Notes under the pieces: generated by a model | Database searches by the model: none | Seen by the model: only the letters and a program-made list of their open reading frames with translations | What the model was told of the DNA's origin: nothing | Position numbers and translations under genes: made by a program | Source: Phycisphaera sp. | Lineage (GTDB): Bacteria; Planctomycetota; Phycisphaerae; Phycisphaerales; UBA1924 | DNA: 64,000 bases | NCBI GenBank assembly: GCA_020639255.1 | Contig: JACKGZ010000006.1 | Coordinates: forward strand, 62,001-126,000 | Direction of reading: 5' to 3' | Shown here: in pieces, positions 60,509-64,000 of the stretch | How the letters are laid out: each line of letters begins with the position of its first letter | Position numbering within the stretch: the stretch's first letter is position 1

Positions 60509-62482
60509 TTAGCGGATGGACGCGAGCCACTTGGCCCAGATCGAGAGGACCAGGAGCATGTAGAGACGCTGCGAGTGGTCGCGGCCGTGCCAAGGGTTGA
60601 GCGACTTCTCGCCCGCCGCGTCGTGCTCGCGGAGCATCCGGCGTACGTAATCCATGCTGATATTGACGCCCGCGTCGCTCAGCCCCGGGAATGGGTCGCT
60701 CGATTCGAGGTGATCGTAGAGGAGCGTGCGCATCGAGCCATAGTCGCTGCGGAACCACTCGCCGATCGGGATGGCGAAGCCCTGCTTGGGCCGGTCGACG
60801 ATTGTGTCGGGCAGGTACTTGCGGGCGACCTGTTTCAGGAGGCCCTTGCGCTCGCCCTTGGGCATGAGGACGTCGAGCGGCGTGCGCAGGGCGGCCTCGA
60901 TCAGTTCCCTTGCAAGGAAGGGCGCTCGCACTTCAAGAGCGACCGCCATCGAGGCGGTGTCGGTCTTGCGGAGCAGATCGTCGGGGAGGTAGTGGTCGAA
61001 GTCGTAGCGGAGTGGGTCGTCGATGCGATCGTTTCCTGGGATACGTATAGGCTCGCTTTCAACGACCAGTTTATTGAAGTCTAGGTATTGAAACATATCG
61101 AGCAGATCTGGATACCCGGCATAACGCGCAGCGTTAACGAGCCTTGCAAGGTATGTCCCACGTGAGCCGGGCTTGCGTTGGCTCAGCAATCGCGTCGGGA
61201 TGAGGCGCAGAAGGTGGCGGTAGCGATTCAGCGCAGGCGCGATGGTGTGCCTGCGGTAGCCGCCGAAGAGCTCGTCGCCCCCGTCGCCGGCGAGTGCGAC
61301 CTTGACGTGCTCACGGGCGGCCTTGCTCACCCAGTACGTCGGGAGCAGCGAGCTGTCGCCAAACGGCAGGCCCAGCTGATGGATGAGGTGCACGAGGTCG
61401 GAGGCGGGCTCGGGCTGGCAGTCGAGCGTGTGATGGTCGGTGTCGAGGTGCTTGGCGGTCTCAGCGGCGGCCTCGGACTCGTCGAATCGCGCATCCGGCA
61501 TGCGCACCGTGAACGTCTTGATGTCGGGTCGGTGCTCTTTGGCGATGGCGGCGATGAGCCCCGAGTCGATCCCGCCCGAGAGGAAGACGCCGAGGGGGAC
61601 GTCGGCTTCGAGGCGAGTTCGCACAGCGCGTTCGATGTACTCATTGAACTGAGACGGAGTATGCGGTGTTGTGCGTGTGGCTGGGAAGCTGTGGTCGAGC
61701 TCTTCAAACTCACTGGTTCCATGTTTCTGCCATAATGAGTTGCCCGGGTAGATTCGATCCGCCCATCCAAGGCCCTGGATCCAGCCGCGTTCGATGTCTG
61801 GGCACTCCAGAGGCCTCGCGGGCTTCCCGATGAGGTGGGCGAGCCGCATCACCGCAGCCGCGCTGCTGCACACGATTCTGCAGCCGGTCGTGTTCTCAAA
61901 GCCGATCCAGATTGGCTTTTCCCCGGGTTGGGCAACAAATTCGAGAGTGCTCGCATCGGAGCGTCGCCATGCAAAGACGGCTGCCATGCCATCGAGATGG
62001 CTGCATGTGCCGGTGCCCCATTCGTTCCACCCGTGCACCAAGACCTCCGTGTCCGAGTGGTCCGTCTCGAACACGTGCCCCTTGGCTTCGAGCTCCTTCC
62101 TCAGCTCGCGGTGGTTGTAGATGCACCCGTTGAACGCGACGGCGACCAGCGGCTTCCTGGGCTCGACCTCGTGCGCGAGAATGGGCGTTTCGCCCGGCTG
62201 GTAGGTCAGGTCGGGGCGGAGGCGCTCACCGTCGTGGACCATTGGCTGGTGCCCGCCGGCGTGGTCGATGATGCTCAGGCGTCTGTGGACGAGCGCGACG
62301 TCGATGACGATGCCGTCGTGGTTGAGCGAGCGGTCGCGGAAGCGGGCGGCTCCGTCGGGGCCTCGATGCCTGATCGATTCATCGAGCGTGTCGAGCCATG
62401 CTTCGGGGATCGATTCGAGAGGCGTGGGCGGCGCGCCGTCTCGGAGGTCGTGAAGCCTGATGATGCCCGCGATGCCGCACAT
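60509..62482 (-). CDS. asnB: Glutamine-hydrolysing asparagine synthase
   Basis: 657 aa from ATG at 62482, chosen because Cys2 of MCGIAGII is the glutaminase nucleophile. Glutaminase domain (1-220): RHRGPDGAA, HRRLSIID and AFNGCIYNHRELR. Synthetase domain (about 265-650): PP-loop VFLSGGIDSGL, LAGDGGDELFGGY, MAVALEVRAPFLARELIE and RPKQGFAIPIGEW. It makes asparagine, or amidates a sugar or peptide acid as some AsnB-like paralogues near polysaccharide genes do. Neighbouring sugar nucleotide and membrane genes leave both open. A REP-like hairpin lies just upstream. Confidence 0.92.
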   Translation of the reverse strand: MCGIAGIIRLHDLRDGAPPTPLESIPEAWLDTLDESIRHRGPDGAARFRDRSLNHDGIVIDVALVHRRLSIIDHAGGHQPMVHDGERLRPDLTYQPGETPILAHEVEPRKPLVAVAFNGCIYNHRELRKELEAKGHVFETDHSDTEVLVHGWNEWGTGTCSHLDGMAAVFAWRRSDASTLEFVAQPGEKPIWIGFENTTGCRIVCSSAAAVMRLAHLIGKPARPLECPDIERGWIQGLGWADRIYPGNSLWQKHGTSEFEELDHSFPATRTTPHTPSQFNEYIERAVRTRLEADVPLGVFLSGGIDSGLIAAIAKEHRPDIKTFTVRMPDARFDESEAAAETAKHLDTDHHTLDCQPEPASDLVHLIHQLGLPFGDSSLLPTYWVSKAAREHVKVALAGDGGDELFGGYRRHTIAPALNRYRHLLRLIPTRLLSQRKPGSRGTYLARLVNAARYAGYPDLLDMFQYLDFNKLVVESEPIRIPGNDRIDDPLRYDFDHYLPDDLLRKTDTASMAVALEVRAPFLARELIEAALRTPLDVLMPKGERKGLLKQVARKYLPDTIVDRPKQGFAIPIGEWFRSDYGSMRTLLYDHLESSDPFPGLSDAGVNISMDYVRRMLREHDAAGEKSLNPWHGRDHSQRLYMLLVLSIWAKWLASIR

Positions 62483-62505
62483 GGTGGGGGAGCCTACTCC
62501 ATCTC

Positions 62506-62574
62506 GTGCCACGGCTGTGTCAGCCGTGATCTACTTCATCTACTCAAGGAGCACGGCCGACACGGCCGTGGCAC
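62506..62574. repeat. REP-like double hairpin with a compensated base pair
   Basis: Two inverted units. Left: CACGGCTG (62510-62517), loop TGT, CAGCCGTG (62521-62528). Right: CACGGCCG (62552-62559), loop ACA, CGGCCGTG (62563-62570). Each arm is a perfect 8-bp hairpin. The units are inverted copies of each other with a GTGCCAC/GTGGCAC extension outside. The left unit has T-A where the right has C-G, so pairing is kept although the bases differ. It lies between two codirectional genes. Confidence 0.85.
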
Positions 62575-62587
62575 AAGTGTGAGAGGT

Positions 62588-63160
62588 TTACGCCGCGTCG
62601 GAGTTGTCCTTGGCCTTCGCGGCTTTCGCCTTGCCGTTGAAAATCGGCAGGGGCTCGAACCTGCCCGTGCGGAGGGCCCACCAGGTGTGCATGACGCGCG
62701 TGACCACGAGGCCCGCGGAGAAGGAGAGGACGAATGCCCAGCTGGCGCGCATGCCCGCGTGCTGGAGGCCCCACATGCCGCCGATGGCGAAGAGGTAGAA
62801 GACGGGCGTGAGCGTGAGACGTTCGAACTGGACGAGGCTGGCCTCGCGCCAGAACGAGGCAGACTTCTCGATCAGCTCGCCGTCGTCGTTTCGTTTGGCG
62901 TTGGCATTGCGTTCGCGCTGGATGGGTCCCCAGTGGTTGGCGACCCAGTGGAGGACGAAGTAGAGGGCGATGTCGACGAAGCCGTCAACGACGGCCGCGA
63001 CGACCGAGTTGATGAACTTGTACTCGGGCCCGATCCAGAGGCTGAGCAGATGGACGGGGTACTTGGCGATCGCGACGGCGAGCAGGCCCGCGCCGACGAT
63101 ATTGAGATTGACATTGACGATGCGGTGCCGCTGGTAGAAACGGAAGATGCGGGGCGCCAT
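62588..63160 (-). CDS. Membrane protein of unknown function
   Basis: 190 aa with four likely membrane segments (about 15-35, 47-72, 115-135, 142-160), a short basic N-terminus (APRIFRFYQRHRI) and a polar C-terminal tail (GKAKAAKAKDNSDAA). No conserved motif recognised. It lies between UDP-glucose dehydrogenase and asparagine synthase genes on the same strand. Its start has only a weak ribosome site. Confidence 0.75.
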   Translation of the reverse strand: MAPRIFRFYQRHRIVNVNLNIVGAGLLAVAIAKYPVHLLSLWIGPEYKFINSVVAAVVDGFVDIALYFVLHWVANHWGPIQRERNANAKRNDDGELIEKSASFWREASLVQFERLTLTPVFYLFAIGGMWGLQHAGMRASWAFVLSFSAGLVVTRVMHTWWALRTGRFEPLPIFNGKAKAAKAKDNSDAA

Positions 63161-63201
63161 GGGGGCATTCTAGTTCACCCCGTGCCTGTTATTCGAACGA
63201 A

Positions 63202-63228
63202 AGGGCCCCCCGCATGGCGAGGGGCCCT
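63202..63228 (-). terminator. Intrinsic terminator after UDP-glucose dehydrogenase
   Basis: On the reverse strand AGGGCCCC pairs with GGGGCCCT (63221-63228 with 63202-63209) around an 11-base loop, followed by CTTTCG, 27 bases past the dehydrogenase stop at 63255. Confidence 0.7.
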
Positions 63229-63254
63229 CTCAGAGATTCGGATTCTGTCAATTC

Positions 63255-64000
63255 TCAGGCCGGGAGCACCGGCTGGCGGCCCACGGAGTAGTAGTGGAAC
63301 CCGAGCTGGCCCATCTGCTGGCGGCGGTAGAGGTTCCGCCCGTCGAAGATCACCTTGCCGTTCATGACGGAGGCGAGCTTCTCGAAGTCGGGCGTCTTGA
63401 ACTCGTCCCAGTCGGTCGAGATGATCAGCGCGTCGGCGCCCTTGGCGGTCTCGTAGATGTCCTCGTGCAGGCTGATGGTGCTGCCCATCTCTGCGGCGAC
63501 GTTCTCCATCGCGACGGGGTCGAAACCACGGCAGGTGACGCCGTAGCCCACGGCCTTGCGGACGAGCGAGAGCGCCGGGGCCTCGCGGATGTCGTCGGTG
63601 CGCGGCTTGAAGGCCAGGCCCCAGAAGGCGAAGGTCTTGCCGTTCAGGCCCATCTCGCCCCCGAAGTGCTTGACGATCTTCTTGAAGAAGAGGTTGCGCT
63701 GGCGCTGGTTGGTGCCGTGGACGGCGTTGGAAACCTGCGTGGTGACGCCGGCCTTGTCGCCCATCATGATGCACGCGAGGGTGTCCTTGGGGAAGCAGGA
63801 GCCGCCGTAGCCAAGGCCCGGGTAGAGGAAGTGGTGACCGACGCGCTTGTCGGAGCACATGCCCTCGCGGACGCGGTTGATGTCGGCGCCGTAGGCCTCG
63901 CAGAGGTTGGCCATCTCGTTAATGAAGCTGATCTTGGTGGCGAGGAAGTTGTTGGAGGCGTACTTGACCATCTCGGCGCTGGGCACGTCCATGAGGTAGA
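63255..64000 (-). CDS. ugd: UDP-glucose 6-dehydrogenase (5' end outside window)
   Basis: The frame is open through the window edge (YLMDVPSAEMVKYASNN), so only about 248 C-terminal residues are present. Seen: the middle helix AEMVKYASNNFLATKISFINE, VGHHFLYPGLGYGGSCFPKD with the catalytic Cys, and the C-terminal Rossmann domain (KTFAFWGLAFKPRTDDIREAPAL ... ALIISTDWDEF). It oxidises UDP-glucose to UDP-glucuronate (or GDP-mannose to mannuronate in close relatives) for surface polysaccharide. N-terminal NAD domain not seen. Confidence 0.9.
   Translation of the reverse strand, partial: YLMDVPSAEMVKYASNNFLATKISFINEMANLCEAYGADINRVREGMCSDKRVGHHFLYPGLGYGGSCFPKDTLACIMMGDKAGVTTQVSNAVHGTNQRQRNLFFKKIVKHFGGEMGLNGKTFAFWGLAFKPRTDDIREAPALSLVRKAVGYGVTCRGFDPVAMENVAAEMGSTISLHEDIYETAKGADALIISTDWDEFKTPDFEKLASVMNGKVIFDGRNLYRRQQMGQLGFHYYSVGRQPVLPA

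Noticed and set aside
61835..63367. 510-residue open frame on the plus strand
   Set aside because: Antisense to asparagine synthase, the membrane protein and UDP-glucose dehydrogenase; composition is a shadow pattern.

Overview
The window looks like about 64 kb of a chromosome from a planctomycete, most likely of the class Phycisphaerae. The support is the gene content: a DUF1587/1592/1588/1585 cytochrome-type protein next to a Tat-exported DUF1552 protein, Tat-exported Gfo/Idh/MocA oxidoreductases paired with TIM-barrel isomerases, a prepilin-like protein of the DUF1559 type, and five secreted proteins ending in an EF-hand/dockerin-like domain that stops at or next to Gly-Cys. Most of the window has high GC and long antisense shadow frames. 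About 20.1-38.3 kb is visibly more AT-rich.

Layout. 1-4 kb: a truncated prepilin-like gene, a two-domain secreted dockerin protein and a LacI-family repressor. 4-20 kb: a uronate/acidic polysaccharide utilisation locus with an aldo/keto reductase, two Gfo/Idh oxidoreductases, two TIM-barrel isomerases, D-mannonate dehydratase, a secreted beta-helix protein with a dockerin, an SDR, a GH88 unsaturated glucuronyl hydrolase, an AraC regulator, KDPG aldolase, KDG kinase and a DUF4212/sodium symporter pair. The simplest reading is extracellular cleavage, uptake, GH88 cleavage, reduction to 2-keto-3-deoxygluconate, phosphorylation and aldol cleavage to pyruvate and glyceraldehyde-3-phosphate.

20-38.5 kb: an accessory block. 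It holds a two-component system, a glycosyltransferase, and a sigma factor / small soluble protein / TPR-CHAT protease / secreted subtilisin module. In that module the CHAT gene is frameshifted exactly at a TGCA tetranucleotide repeat. Then follow secreted dockerin proteins sharing a perfect 75-bp inverted match, a FIST / PAS histidine kinase / HDOD response-regulator operon, an integrase-like remnant and a tRNA-Gly(CCC).

38.6-50 kb: a nitrilase-GNAT fusion, a SET protein and a C39-like cysteine peptidase in a row; a deoxyhypusine synthase-like / exported VOC / cation efflux operon; RMD1-like and DUF2179-like membrane proteins; and the planctomycete cytochrome/DUF1552 pair. 50-54 kb: 2-oxoacid:ferredoxin oxidoreductase (both subunits) and an ApbE lipoprotein. 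54-60 kb: an exported SUMF1-like protein, four consecutive Tat-type exported enzymes (two Gfo/Idh, two TIM-barrel) and an SDR. 60-64 kb: a hypothetical protein, asparagine synthase, a REP-like double hairpin, a membrane protein and the 3' part of a UDP-glucose dehydrogenase gene.

The most notable observation is the TGCA-repeat frameshift in the TPR-CHAT gene. Removing one repeat unit restores a canonical CHAT C-terminus that ends in an ATGA overlap with the peptidase gene. The present repeat number instead fuses the truncated CHAT protein in frame to the subtilisin. No CRISPR array, rRNA or intact transposase was seen.
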